The notes under the pieces: model-generated
Databases searched by the model: none
What the model was told of the DNA's origin: nothing
The model's input: only the letters and a program-made list of their open reading frames with translations
Position numbers and translations under genes: made by a program
Part shown: in pieces, positions 1 to 8,264 of the stretch
How the letters are laid out: each line of letters opens with the position of its first letter
Position numbering within the stretch: position 1 is the stretch's first letter
Assembly (NCBI RefSeq): GCF_900109355.1
Contig: NZ_FOBF01000013.1
Span: forward strand, 62,001-126,000
Reading direction: 5' to 3'
From: Nonomuraea pusilla
GTDB taxonomy: Bacteria > Actinomycetota > Actinomycetes > Streptosporangiales > Streptosporangiaceae
Length of the DNA stretch: 64,000 nucleotides

Positions 1-1
1 G

Positions 2-259
2 GCGATCCAGGTCGACGCGGGCCGGCCGCACGCGGTGGTGGCGGGCCACCCGGGGGTGGTCGTGGGCGCGCCCTCGCAGGAGCACCTGGTGCTCACCGGC
101 GCCGTCGAAGGCTTCGGGGTGGGCGAGTCGCTCATGCTGCTCCCCCGCCACGTCGACACGGCGCTCGCCCAGTTCGGCGTCGTGCACCGGGTCGGCGGCG
201 AAGGAACGGTGCGTCCGGAGGAGGTCTCCGGTCGGCATCAGCCTTCGTCGCCGGCTTGA
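2..259 (+). CDS. D-threonine aldolase / D-serine dehydratase-like PLP enzyme, C-terminal fragment
   Basis: Only the last 85 codons are inside the window; the 5' part lies to the left. The visible tail has the pattern of the C-terminal domain of DSD1/D-threonine-aldolase-like proteins: an S-Q-E-H segment, then a V-G-E-S-L-M-L-L-P-R-H-V-D stretch resembling the conserved metal-site P-x-H-x-C region (D replaces C here), then V-H-R-V-G. Such enzymes cleave or dehydrate D-3-hydroxy-amino acids using PLP and a metal. The stop codon overlaps the end of the convergent regulator gene by 22 bp. The DauR-type neighbour supports a D-amino-acid role, but with so little sequence the family call is tentative. 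Confidence 0.5.
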   Translation, partial: AIQVDAGRPHAVVAGHPGVVVGAPSQEHLVLTGAVEGFGVGESLMLLPRHVDTALAQFGVVHRVGGEGTVRPEEVSGRHQPSSPA

Positions 260-936
260 TCGCTCTCACGCAGGCGGGCGATGTGATTGTAGATCGACGC
301 CCTCGACAGCCCGAGCCGTTTGGCCACGAGGGGCACCGCCCGGCGGATCTGGAACAGTCCCCGCTGTTCCAGCATGCGGACCACCTCGGTCCGCTGCGCG
401 ACCGTGATCCGGGCGAGGCTGTGCCCCAGCTCGTTCTCCACCTCGGTCAGCACCGAGTCGATCACGGCGTCGATGTCGTTGCTGAACGTGGTGGTCGCCG
501 CCTCGCTCGGATCGGTCTCACCGGCCAGCTCGGCGACCAGCCGGCTGAGCGTGCGCAGCTCGGTCACGTCGAAGTTGATGCACAACGCCCCGAACACGTG
601 TCCGTCGGGGTCTCGCAGGAGCATCGTGGAGGACTTGACGGACCGCCCGTCCGACAGGCGCGTCACGTAGTTCAGCTCGTCGGTGGCGGCGTCGCCCTGT
701 TGCAGCATCTTCAGGCCGATCTCGCTCATGGCCGAGCCGACCTGGCGGCCCGTGACGTCACCCGCGACATCGATCACCGAGTGTTCGCGGCGGCGGTAGT
801 CGTGCAGGACGACCTCGCAGCGACGGCCGAACGTCTCCTGGATGCCGGCCACGATCGGTCGCAAGGCGGCGAACACGGCCTCGGCTGCGGAGTCGGAGGC
901 GGCGGCGGCGTCGCGGGAGCGCGTGGTAGGGGTCAC
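238..936 (-). CDS. DauR/YheO-type transcriptional regulator (PAS-like + HTH)
   Basis: 232 aa. Residues ~20-130 match the YheO-like PAS domain (V-V-L-H-D-Y near residue 45, the S-T-M-L-L-R-D and G-A-L-C-I-N-F-D segments). Residues ~170-225 form the HTH typical of this family (L-F-Q-I-R-R-A-V-P followed by L-S-R-A-S-I-Y-N-H). In pseudomonads DauR controls D-arginine catabolism, which fits the D-amino-acid enzyme fragment encoded convergently next door; the effector here is inferred, not seen. The start is GTG. A TACGAT -10-like hexamer lies only about 7 nt upstream of it, so the transcript may be leaderless. Confidence 0.75.
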   Translation of the reverse strand: MTPTTRSRDAAAASDSAAEAVFAALRPIVAGIQETFGRRCEVVLHDYRRREHSVIDVAGDVTGRQVGSAMSEIGLKMLQQGDAATDELNYVTRLSDGRSVKSSTMLLRDPDGHVFGALCINFDVTELRTLSRLVAELAGETDPSEAATTTFSNDIDAVIDSVLTEVENELGHSLARITVAQRTEVVRMLEQRGLFQIRRAVPLVAKRLGLSRASIYNHIARLRESDQAGDEG

Positions 937-942
937 ACGGCC

Positions 943-977
943 ATCGTAGTCGACGCAACGTCAAACGTGTTGACTAC
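943..977 (-). promoter_or_regulatory. Candidate leaderless promoter and operator of the DauR-like gene
   Basis: On the minus strand a TACGAT hexamer (943-948) sits 6-7 nt before the GTG start. An imperfect dyad spans 946-977 with outer arms GTAGTC and GACTAC. The dyad covers the -10 region, as expected for autoregulation. No convincing -35 is visible. Confidence 0.35.
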
Positions 978-993
978 AAGTCCAGACCGTCGC

Positions 994-1548
994 TCAGATC
1001 GCGCCCGGGTCGCCGACCCGCTCGTAGACGTCGGCCTCGAACTGGTCGAGCAGCCGTTCGCACTCCGCGACCTTCTCGCGGGCCAGGTCCCTGCCGGGCG
1101 CGCCCATCCAGTCGCGCTCCTCGACCTTCTGGAGCCAGCGGCGCAGCTTCTCGAGATCCTGCCGGATCTCCTCGGCCTCCTCGAAGGTGTAGTTCTCCCG
1201 GAACCGCTCGAACTCGATCTCCTTGAAGAACTTCGTCTCGCACTCCTCCACGATCTCGGCGTACTCCTTGGCGGAGTTCTCGCGGAAGGACTCGACGAGC
1301 TTGCGGCGCTCGCGCTCCTCGACGTCGGCCAGCACGAAGATCATACTCTCGCCCCCGAGCTCGTCGATGCGCTCGCGGACCTTGTCCAGTCGCTGCCGGA
1401 CGCCCTCACGGCCGGGGAGGACGCACACGGCCTGCTGGATGTAGAGGGCGCCCAGGCGCTTCAGCTCGCGCCACACCGCCACCCGGGCGCGCGACGTCGT
1501 CGAGGGCACGCGGTACGTGAGCAGCAGGAAACGCTCATCGGTCGTCAT
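994..1548 (-). CDS. ChrB N-terminal-domain-like protein
   Basis: 184 aa from the ATG at 1548; an upstream in-frame extension exists but lacks a ribosome site. The start F-L-L-L-T-Y-R-V-P followed by A-R-V-A-V-W-R-E-L-K-R-L-G-A and Q-Q-A-V-C-V-L-P matches the ChrB N-terminal domain, found in regulators of chromate resistance and in stand-alone proteins of unknown role. The C-terminal half is highly charged and probably coiled coil (E-E-R-E-R-R-K, E-E-I-R-Q-D-L-E-K). The C-terminal ChrB domain is absent, so this is not a full ChrB, and no chromate transporter is nearby. It is divergent from the membrane-protein/FhuF operon and may regulate it; that link is inference. Confidence 0.65.
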   Translation of the reverse strand: MTTDERFLLLTYRVPSTTSRARVAVWRELKRLGALYIQQAVCVLPGREGVRQRLDKVRERIDELGGESMIFVLADVEERERRKLVESFRENSAKEYAEIVEECETKFFKEIEFERFRENYTFEEAEEIRQDLEKLRRWLQKVEERDWMGAPGRDLAREKVAECERLLDQFEADVYERVGDPGAI

Positions 1549-1636
1549 GGCACCCAAGGCTAGCCAGTTGACATACCGTCTCCGTTTAATGAAGCATGAG
1601 TTCCATTGAAACACTTGTTACAAAGAAGGAGTCGCC

Positions 1637-2407
1637 GTGACAGGCGCAACCTGGGGCCTGGTGGCCTCGACCTTCGCCGCCTCGTTCGTCGAGTTCGTCG
1701 AGGCGTTGACCATCGTTCTCGCCATGGGCGTGACGCGCGGCTGGCGCTCGGCCCTCACCGGCACCGTGGCGGCGCTGGTGGCGCTGACCGCGTTCACCGC
1801 CGCCGCCGGGTACGCCCTCAGCAGCTGGCTCCCCGAATCGCTCCTCCAGCTGGTCGTCGGCACGCTCCTGCTGATCTTCGGCCTCCAGTGGCTGCGCAAG
1901 GCGGTCCTGCGGTCCTCAGGTCTGAAGGCGATGCACGACGAGGAGGAGGAGTTCGCGAGCCAGACGGCGGCCGCGCGCCAGGCCGCGCGCCGGAGCCGTT
2001 TCGGCGTCGACACGTTCGCGTTCGTGGTCGCGTTCAAGGGCGTGTTCCTCGAAGGCGTCGAGGTCGTGTTCGTGGTCATCACGTTCGGGCTCAGCGCGGG
2101 GAACATGCCCGCGGCGGTCGGCGGCGCGGCAAGCGCCGGCGTCCTCGTCCTGCTGGCCGGCCTCATCCTGCACCGCCCGCTCGCGGCCATCCCGGAGAAC
2201 GCCCTGAAGTACGGCGTGGGCCTGCTCCTCGCGAGCTTCGGCGCGTACTGGGCGGTCGAGGGGCTCGGCGTGTTCACCGAAAGCGGCGAAAGCCTCGAAT
2301 GGCCGGGTGGCGACTGGGCCATCCTCGCACTGCTGGCGTGCTGGCTGCTGATCTCGCGCGTGCTGATCGGCTTCCTGCCTCGTCTCAAGCCGGAGGTCGC
2401 GCGATGA
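1637..2407 (+). CDS. COG4280-type membrane protein with two ExxE motifs (possible metal permease)
   Basis: 256 aa, about six or seven hydrophobic segments. Two similar halves each carry an acidic intramembrane motif: F-V-E-F-V-E-A (E19, E22) and F-L-E-G-V-E-V (E139, E142). These resemble the R-E-x-x-E iron-binding motif of FTR1-type permeases and the paired motifs of GDT1-type Mn/Ca transporters, but the arginine is missing. A charged loop (D-E-E-E-E, ~101-105) lies between the halves. GTG start with an AAGAAGGAG ribosome site at 1623-1631. First gene of a three-gene operon ending in an FhuF-like Fe-S protein, which favours iron or manganese as substrate; that is inference. The family itself is uncharacterised. 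Confidence 0.6.
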   Translation: MTGATWGLVASTFAASFVEFVEALTIVLAMGVTRGWRSALTGTVAALVALTAFTAAAGYALSSWLPESLLQLVVGTLLLIFGLQWLRKAVLRSSGLKAMHDEEEEFASQTAAARQAARRSRFGVDTFAFVVAFKGVFLEGVEVVFVVITFGLSAGNMPAAVGGAASAGVLVLLAGLILHRPLAAIPENALKYGVGLLLASFGAYWAVEGLGVFTESGESLEWPGGDWAILALLACWLLISRVLIGFLPRLKPEVAR

Positions 2408-2610
2408 GATTCCTCAAGGGGTTCGGACGGTTCTGGTACGACTTCATCGTCGGTGACGACTGGAAGATCGCCGCAGCGGTCGTCGCGGCGCTCGCGCTGA
2501 CGCTCGGCGTGGTGCTCGCCGGCCTGCCCGCCACCGGGGCGGCGCTCGCGGGCGGCGTCCTCCTGCTCCTGTTCTTCGTGGTGAGCGTCGTGATCGACGT
2601 GAGGAGGTAG
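2404..2610 (+). CDS. Small membrane protein
   Basis: 68 aa. ATG overlaps the previous stop as ATGA, so it is translationally coupled to the ExxE membrane protein. A short amphipathic N-terminus (F-G-R-F-W-Y-D-F-I-V-G-D-D-W) is followed by two transmembrane helices (~23-41 and ~45-64) and a basic end. The W-Y-D-F-x-V-G-D-D-W start recurs in small actinobacterial membrane proteins of unknown function. Its position between a transporter-like protein and an FhuF-like protein suggests an accessory subunit. No function can be assigned from sequence. Confidence 0.7.
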   Translation: MRFLKGFGRFWYDFIVGDDWKIAAAVVAALALTLGVVLAGLPATGAALAGGVLLLLFFVVSVVIDVRR

Positions 2611-2612
2611 GC

Positions 2613-3533
2613 GTGCCCCGCAGCGGCCCGACCGGCGGTACCAGCGACCACCCGACGCAGTTCCACGCGGGCCTGCCGCCCGCCCCCACCCCGGCCGTGC
2701 TCCACGCGATCGCCGACGTCTCCCGTGCCGGAGCCCGGTTCGAGCTCGACGTCGGCCCGGCCGGAGCGGGGTGGCGGCCGCTCGCCGACCTGTCCACCGA
2801 CCCCGCCGTCCTCAAGACCAGGATCACGGCGGTCGCCGAGCACCTGGGCACCGACGAGAGCCGCGTCGCCGCCTCGCTCCTGTTCCAGAGGGCGGCCTCC
2901 CGGCTGTACTCGCCGCTCTTCGGGGCGGCGGTGGCCCACGGGATACTCCTCCGCGCGGATCCCCTGCACATCCACTGGCGGGCGGCGCCCGGCGGCGCGC
3001 TGCCGCTCCGCGCCGTCGATCCGGCCGGGTGGGAGGCCACGCCGGGGCAGAGCGCCGAGGCGCTGTACGCCACCGTGGTGACCGGGCTGCTGGAGCCGCT
3101 CGCCGACGCGGTCAGGGCCGCCGTGAAGATCGCACCCGGTCTCCTCTGGGGCAACGTGGCCTCCGCGCTGGCCGGGACGCTGCGCGCCTTCACGCGCGAC
3201 CGGCCCGAGCACACCGAGGCCGGCTTCGCGCTGACCCGCAGGCTGCTGGAGCTGGGCCGGCTGCGCGGCACCGGCGACCTGACCGAGCCCGCGCCCGACC
3301 GCCCCCTGTTCATGCGCCGCAGCTGCTGCCTGTACTACCGGGTGTCCGGCGACATGTGCGACGACTGCAGCCTGACCGACGCCGGCCGCCGCGGTCAGCC
3401 GGAGAAACGGAATCCGTCCACGAGCACGGAGGGAGCGGTGATGTCGCCGAGCACCGGCACTCCCCCGAACCAGCCGCGCACCGTCCTGCGGTCCCTGCCG
3501 ACCGCGCCGACCCTCCGCAGCACGTCCGGATAG
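2613..3533 (+). CDS. FhuF-like (2Fe-2S) siderophore-iron reductase
   Basis: 306 aa, GTG start two bases after the previous stop with GAGGAGG as ribosome site. The C-terminal FhuF signature is present: C238-C239-x9-C249-x2-C252 within S-C-C-L-Y-Y-R-V and C-D-D-C. These four cysteines hold the 2Fe-2S cluster in FhuF, which reduces ferric siderophores in the cytoplasm to release iron. This fits the siderophore transporters next door. About 50 residues follow the cysteine motif where family members normally end within ~10. That extra tail, from codon ~261, lies entirely antisense to the end of tldE, suggesting loss of an earlier stop codon. Confidence 0.85.
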   Translation: MPRSGPTGGTSDHPTQFHAGLPPAPTPAVLHAIADVSRAGARFELDVGPAGAGWRPLADLSTDPAVLKTRITAVAEHLGTDESRVAASLLFQRAASRLYSPLFGAAVAHGILLRADPLHIHWRAAPGGALPLRAVDPAGWEATPGQSAEALYATVVTGLLEPLADAVRAAVKIAPGLLWGNVASALAGTLRAFTRDRPEHTEAGFALTRRLLELGRLRGTGDLTEPAPDRPLFMRRSCCLYYRVSGDMCDDCSLTDAGRRGQPEKRNPSTSTEGAVMSPSTGTPPNQPRTVLRSLPTAPTLRSTSG

Positions 3534-4756
3534 CTCTGGCTGAAGCGCAGGTCGCGCACCGGGGCGACGATCTCACCGTGCTCGACGAGGAAGACGCCGT
3601 CACGGGTCACCCCGGTGACGATCCCGCGTTTGGGGTCCACCGGATTGCTGTAGTGGAAGCGGGTGACGAGGAGCCCCCGGTCCAGCCGCCCGATCAGTTC
3701 CTCCCGTGACAGCCGGCCCGGCGCCATGAACATGTTCACCGGGAGGGGCCCCACCGGGTTGGGCGCGGGCAGCGCGTGCCCGGTGGAGCGGACCCCCGCC
3801 CGCGCGGCGGTGCCGGTGTCGTGCACCACCCGGTCGCATCTGCCGCGATCGATGAGGCTCACACGTTCCTTCCCGACACCCTCGTGGTCGAAGGCGGTGG
3901 GCAGCCCGAGGGGATCGGTCCCGTCGTCCCAGACGGTGACGAGATCAGTTGCGACACGCAGACCCGGCTGCGCGAAGGACTGCCCGTCCTGCACGGCCCG
4001 CGCGTTGAAGCCGAACCGGCCGAGCTTGGCCAGCACGTCCGCCACCGCGTACTCCTCCAGCACGACCGGGTACTCCCCCGCGGGCAGGACGACCGGGTGG
4101 TCGCCGGCGCGCGCCTTCCCCGCCGCCTCCCGGCCCAGAGCCGCGCCGTCGACGTGCGCCACGTCCACCGCGCACGTCTCGGCGTAACCGGTGCCTCCGC
4201 CCGGCGACGCGTGGACGGTGACCAGCCAGGCGTCGCTCCTGGTCTGCGCCGCCCGCACGCCCCGGCTGCTGAGCACGACCGTGGTGACGGCGCCGGTCGC
4301 GAACGAGCCGGACGCCGCCGCCCCCGCCGCGTCGGCCGCCGCGATGACGTCGCGGACGACCCCGGCACGGAGTTCCGGCGTCGCCTCAGCTGTGGCGGCG
4401 GCATAGGCCCCCGTCACCTCCGGGATCGGACCGGGTTCCGGCAGGCCCGGCCAGTCGTCGGTCTCGGCCGTGCCCGCGGCGTTGGACGCGGCGCGTTCCA
4501 CCAGGGAGTCGAGCGCCGAGTCGTCCAGGCGGCCCGCCACGGCCATGCCGTGACGCCTGCCCCGTACGTAGCGCAGGCTCACCCGGACGGCGTCCTCGGT
4601 GACACTCTGGTGGATCTCGGAGTCGGCGAACCTGGTCAGCGAGGCCAGCCGGCCCTCCACACACACCTCGGCGCCCGACGCGCCGTGCCGTCGCGCCCTG
4701 TCCAGGAGCCGCTCGGCGTACCTCTCGAACCGGCCGTGCCGTTCGTCGATCGTCAT
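3395..4756 (-). CDS. tldE: TldE/PmbA-family protein (non-catalytic partner of TldD)
   Basis: 453 aa from ATG at 4756, which overlaps the tldD stop as ATGA. N-terminal E-V-C-V-E-G-R-L-A-S-L-T-R-F-A-D-S-E-I-H-Q-S is the PmbA/TldE N-domain pattern. The C-terminus P-S-V-L-V-D-G-F-R-F-S-G is typical of the family. It lacks the HExxxH zinc motif, as TldE subunits do. In E. coli TldD-TldE form a heterodimer that threads unfolded peptides into a channel and cleaves them; the pair matures microcin B17 and degrades CcdA. It is the last gene of the siderophore-uptake operon and converges on the FhuF-like gene with a 139-bp overlap. Confidence 0.85.
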   Translation of the reverse strand: MTIDERHGRFERYAERLLDRARRHGASGAEVCVEGRLASLTRFADSEIHQSVTEDAVRVSLRYVRGRRHGMAVAGRLDDSALDSLVERAASNAAGTAETDDWPGLPEPGPIPEVTGAYAAATAEATPELRAGVVRDVIAAADAAGAAASGSFATGAVTTVVLSSRGVRAAQTRSDAWLVTVHASPGGGTGYAETCAVDVAHVDGAALGREAAGKARAGDHPVVLPAGEYPVVLEEYAVADVLAKLGRFGFNARAVQDGQSFAQPGLRVATDLVTVWDDGTDPLGLPTAFDHEGVGKERVSLIDRGRCDRVVHDTGTAARAGVRSTGHALPAPNPVGPLPVNMFMAPGRLSREELIGRLDRGLLVTRFHYSNPVDPKRGIVTGVTRDGVFLVEHGEIVAPVRDLRFSQSYPDVLRRVGAVGRDRRTVRGWFGGVPVLGDITAPSVLVDGFRFSG

Positions 4757-6225
4757 CGTCCCGCCACCATCCGCACGCCTCGGAACCGCGCGCCGGGACA
4801 GCCGTGGCCGACCTGGACGCACTGCGGAGGAAGCCCCTTGGCGCAGTTCGGATTGCCGTACATGACGAAGCTCCGCTCGTCGGCGACCGCGTCGCAGGAG
4901 CGCCAGAACTGTGGCGTGATGCCGGTGTAGACAGGGTTCCTGAAGATCCGCCCCATCCTGCCGCCCTTGATCTCGTACGCGATCTCCGTGCCGAACTGGA
5001 AGCCCCATCGCCGGTCGTCGATCGACCAGCTCCGGTTCGTGGTCAGGTAGAGGCCGTCGTCCGTGTCCGCCACGATGTCCTCCAGGCTCATCCCGGGCAC
5101 AGGCATGAGGTTGACATTGGTCATCCTGATGAGCGGAAGGCGGTTCCAGCTCTCCGCGCGCACGGTGCCGCCGGACGGCCGGCCGATGCGCGACGCGGTG
5201 TCCCTCGATGTCAGGAAACCGGTGAGGATGCCGTTCTCCACCAGGGTGGTCCGCTGCGCCGCCACCCCCTCGTCGTCCCAGCCGAACGTCCCCGGGCCTC
5301 CCGGCACGGTGGCGTCGGCGACCAGCGTGACCAGGTCGGAGCCGTACCGGAAGCGCGAGTCCGGCAGGTCGGGGCTCAGGAAGCTGGTCCCCGCGTAGCT
5401 CGCCTCCGCGCCGAAGACGCGGTCGAGCTCGGCGGCGTGCCCGCACGACTCGTGGATCTGCAGGTAGAGCTGGCTCGGGTCGATGACGACCGTGGCGGGT
5501 CCCTCCGGGCACGGCGGCGCGGAGAGCAGGGCGACCGCCTCCTCCCCGCACCGCGCCGCGTCGCCCCGCAGATCGAGCTCCCGGATGAACTCGTACCCCG
5601 CCTGCCGCCACCGGCCGCCCCGCGCCTCCGGGTAGCTGCGCCGCTGGTGCTCGCCTCCTCGTACGGCATGGGCCTCGATGCCCGCTCCCACGTGGGTGAA
5701 CACCTGCTCGACGAAGCTGCCGTCGGTGGCCGCGAACGTCTTCCACTCCCGCTGGGCGGCGTACCTCGACGCGGTGGACACGACTCCGGGAACGGCCAGG
5801 GCGGCGTCGGCGGCCAGCAGGTCGGCGACCTTCTCCTCCAGCGACAGCGCGAAGGGGTCCTCGCGCACGGGGGTGGCGTAGGCGCCGCGGGCGCGCGGAC
5901 GTTCAGCCAGGGTCACGCGATGGCGGAGGGAGGGGGCCGCGGCGCGGGCGAGCCGCACGGCCTCGGCGGCGGCCCGGCCGATCGCGCCCGCGTCGTAGCG
6001 GTGGGTCGCCGCGAAGCCCCACGCCCCGCAGGCGAACACCCGGATGCCGACCCCCTCGGTCTCGTCGGAGACGACGCTCTCCACCCGGCCGCCGCGGACC
6101 GTCACCGACTCCTCCACCCGCCGTACGACGCGCACGTCCGCGTAGTCGGCGCCCCTGCCGGTGGCGGCGTCGAGCGCCAGGTCGGTGACCTCCCGCGGAG
6201 CGCCCGCCGGCCCGAACGGGGTCAA
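4753..6225 (-). CDS. tldD: TldD-family zinc metalloprotease
   Basis: 490 aa. The active-site motif H-E-S-C-G-H (about residue 257) is the HExxxH zinc site of TldD, followed by the expected A-E-L-D. Downstream family landmarks are T-F-G-W-D-D-E-G-V, L-T-G-F-L-T-S-R and the G-N-P-N-C-A-K-G C-terminal region. Cysteine in the middle of HExxxH (usually A or S) is a minor variant. Both ends use ATGA overlaps, with the permease upstream and tldE downstream, so the protease is made from the siderophore-transport mRNA. A role in trimming an imported peptide siderophore, or a peptide product made nearby, is inference. Confidence 0.9.
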   Translation of the reverse strand: MTPFGPAGAPREVTDLALDAATGRGADYADVRVVRRVEESVTVRGGRVESVVSDETEGVGIRVFACGAWGFAATHRYDAGAIGRAAAEAVRLARAAAPSLRHRVTLAERPRARGAYATPVREDPFALSLEEKVADLLAADAALAVPGVVSTASRYAAQREWKTFAATDGSFVEQVFTHVGAGIEAHAVRGGEHQRRSYPEARGGRWRQAGYEFIRELDLRGDAARCGEEAVALLSAPPCPEGPATVVIDPSQLYLQIHESCGHAAELDRVFGAEASYAGTSFLSPDLPDSRFRYGSDLVTLVADATVPGGPGTFGWDDEGVAAQRTTLVENGILTGFLTSRDTASRIGRPSGGTVRAESWNRLPLIRMTNVNLMPVPGMSLEDIVADTDDGLYLTTNRSWSIDDRRWGFQFGTEIAYEIKGGRMGRIFRNPVYTGITPQFWRSCDAVADERSFVMYGNPNCAKGLPPQCVQVGHGCPGARFRGVRMVAGR

Positions 6226-8264
6226 CCGCCGGCCCTCCTGCCCGAACGGAGCAGCCAGATCATGTACGGCGCCCCGACCAGGGCCGTCATCACGCCGACG
6301 GGGATCTGCCGGGGATCGATGACGACGCGTCCGACGGTGTCGGCGACGACCACCAGGGCCGCCCCGAGCAGGGCCGCCACGGGCAGCATGCGCCGGTGCG
6401 AGGAGCCGACGAGCCCCCGTGCAAGGTGCGGGGAGATCAGCCCGACGAAGCCGACGGCTCCGATCGTCGCGGCGGTTCCCGCGGCGAGCACGACCGCGGC
6501 CGTCAGGACGAGCAGGCGGACGCGGCCCAGCCGGAGCCCGAACGCCCGCGGCAGGTCCTCTCCCAGTGCCAGCATGTCGAGCGGCCGGGTGCCCGCGACG
6601 AGCAGCACGGTGACGACGAGCGGGACGACCAGCCAGAGCAGGTCGCCCGCCGAGCGGCCGTAGGCGGACCCGGCCAGCCAGGTCAGCACCGCCCCGATCG
6701 TCATCGTGGAGCGCAGCGCCAGGACCTGGACGACCGCCGAGGTGGCCGCGGCCAGGCCGATGCCGACCAGGACCACGCGCGTGGGGTCGAGGGTTCCCTT
6801 CCGCCGCGCCACGGCGATCACCAGCAGGAGCGCGAGGAGACCGCCGAGCGACGCCGCCGCCGGGATCATCCAGTGCGGCGCGGCGGACACCAGGGTGATG
6901 ACGGAGACGGCGCCGATGGCCGCTCCGCCGGTGACGCCGAGCAGGGACGGCTCCGCGAGCGGGTTGCGGATGACGGCCTGGACGGCGCCGCCCGCCACCG
7001 CGAGGCAGGCTCCGCCGCCGGCGGCGGCGAGCACCCGGGTGAACCGCTGGGACAGGACGCCGCGGACCAGCGCGTCGGGATCGAGCATCTGCGCCGGGCT
7101 GATGCTCAGGGTGCCGACGGACAGGCCCACGACCACGGCGCAGGCGAGCAGCACGACCGTCGCCGCGACGACGGCGGCGTGGCGCCGGCCGCTCGCCGGC
7201 CTGGCGTCGGTGACCGTGGCGCCGGTCTCGGCGTCACCGGTCGTCAGCCTGCGCACCAGCACCAGGAAGACCGGGCCGCCCACCAGGGCGGTGACGACGC
7301 CCACGGGGATCTCGCCGCCGGCGGCGGTCTGCAGCGCCTGTCCCGCGCCGTCGGCGAGCAGCACCAGCAAGGCTCCGGCCGCGCCTGACAGGGGAAGCAG
7401 CCACGCGTGCCGGTGGATTCCCGCCATCCGGACGGCGATGGGGGCGACCAGGCCGACGAAGCCGATGGGCCCGGCCACCGTGACCGCGACGGCGGAGAAG
7501 GCCACGGACAGCACGAGGACGTACAGGCGCACGCGCCCGGCGTTCACCCCCATGGACTCCGCCGTGTCGTCTCCCAGGGAGAGCAGGTCCAGCGGGCGCA
7601 CGAGACCGGGCAGGACCAGGGCCAGGACGAGGGTCGCCGCGCCCGTCCAGAGCGGGACGGCCGGCCCGGTCTGGATCAGCGACCCGTTGCCCCAGAAGAA
7701 CGTGCCCCGGGCGGTCTGCTCGTCGAGCATCTGCACGGTCAGCGCGAGGGACGTGGCCGCCAGGGCCACGGCGGTGCCGGCCAGGAGCACCCGCCCGGGG
7801 GCGTACAGCGACCGGCCCGCCAGCGCGTACACGAGGGCGGCGGCGCCGAGGGCGCCGGCCAGGGCGGCGGCGCCGGTGCCGAGCACACCGAGGCTCAGCC
7901 CGGTCGCGCCGGCGACCGTGACCGCCAGGTAGGCGCCCGCGTTCACGCCCAGCGTGTCGGGGGCGGCGAGCGGGTTGCGCGTCCCGCCCTGGATCAGCCC
8001 GCCCGCGAGGCCGAGGGCGAGCCCCGCCACGAGGCCGGCGAGGGTCCGGGGCAGCCGCCCGCTGAAGACGATGTCGTCGGCCAACGGGTCGCCGCCGCCG
8101 GTGAGCACGCTGACCACGTCGCCGACGCCGAGGTGGGAGGCGCCCTGACCGAGATGCCACAGGGCGACGAGGACCAGAAGGGTGAGCATGGCGGCGCAGG
8201 CCAGGGGGCCGACCGGCCGCCGGGCGGGCCGCACGGGAGCGGGGGAGGCGAGGACGGCGCTCAT
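6222..8264 (-). CDS. Fused double FecCD-type siderophore ABC permease (system A)
   Basis: 680 aa, twice the usual FecCD length. Two complete permease domains (~1-335 and ~350-680) each contain the family G-x-x-x-Q-x-x-x-x-N-P-L-A segment (G-G-L-I-Q-G-G-T-R-N-P-L-A and G-G-A-V-Q-A-V-I-R-N-P-L-A) and the G-F-V-G-L cytoplasmic loop that contacts the ATPase, about 20 membrane helices in total. This is the FhuB-like arrangement. Starts with ATGA overlap to the binding-protein gene and ends with ATGA overlap to tldD. Imports a ferric siderophore with the adjacent ATPase and lipoprotein; the ligand is unknown. Confidence 0.93.
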   Translation of the reverse strand: MSAVLASPAPVRPARRPVGPLACAAMLTLLVLVALWHLGQGASHLGVGDVVSVLTGGGDPLADDIVFSGRLPRTLAGLVAGLALGLAGGLIQGGTRNPLAAPDTLGVNAGAYLAVTVAGATGLSLGVLGTGAAALAGALGAAALVYALAGRSLYAPGRVLLAGTAVALAATSLALTVQMLDEQTARGTFFWGNGSLIQTGPAVPLWTGAATLVLALVLPGLVRPLDLLSLGDDTAESMGVNAGRVRLYVLVLSVAFSAVAVTVAGPIGFVGLVAPIAVRMAGIHRHAWLLPLSGAAGALLVLLADGAGQALQTAAGGEIPVGVVTALVGGPVFLVLVRRLTTGDAETGATVTDARPASGRRHAAVVAATVVLLACAVVVGLSVGTLSISPAQMLDPDALVRGVLSQRFTRVLAAAGGGACLAVAGGAVQAVIRNPLAEPSLLGVTGGAAIGAVSVITLVSAAPHWMIPAAASLGGLLALLLVIAVARRKGTLDPTRVVLVGIGLAAATSAVVQVLALRSTMTIGAVLTWLAGSAYGRSAGDLLWLVVPLVVTVLLVAGTRPLDMLALGEDLPRAFGLRLGRVRLLVLTAAVVLAAGTAATIGAVGFVGLISPHLARGLVGSSHRRMLPVAALLGAALVVVADTVGRVVIDPRQIPVGVMTALVGAPYMIWLLRSGRRAGG

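Noticed and set aside
256..1563. 435-codon plus-strand open frame across the DauR and ChrB region
   Set aside because: Antisense shadow of two well-supported minus-strand genes; the translation is low-complexity His/Asp/Leu/Arg-rich sequence without motifs.
1568..1596. TTGACA as promoter for the ExxE membrane operon
   Set aside because: No -10-like hexamer at proper spacing; the nearest TTTAAT is only 11 bp away.
3395..5746. 783-codon minus-strand frame extending tldE upstream
   Set aside because: The first ~330 codons are out-of-frame tldD sequence; the real tldE starts at the ATG overlapping the tldD stop.
4804..6663. 619-codon plus-strand frame opposite tldD and the permease
   Set aside because: High-GC shadow ORF; the opposite strand carries clear TldD and FecCD motifs.
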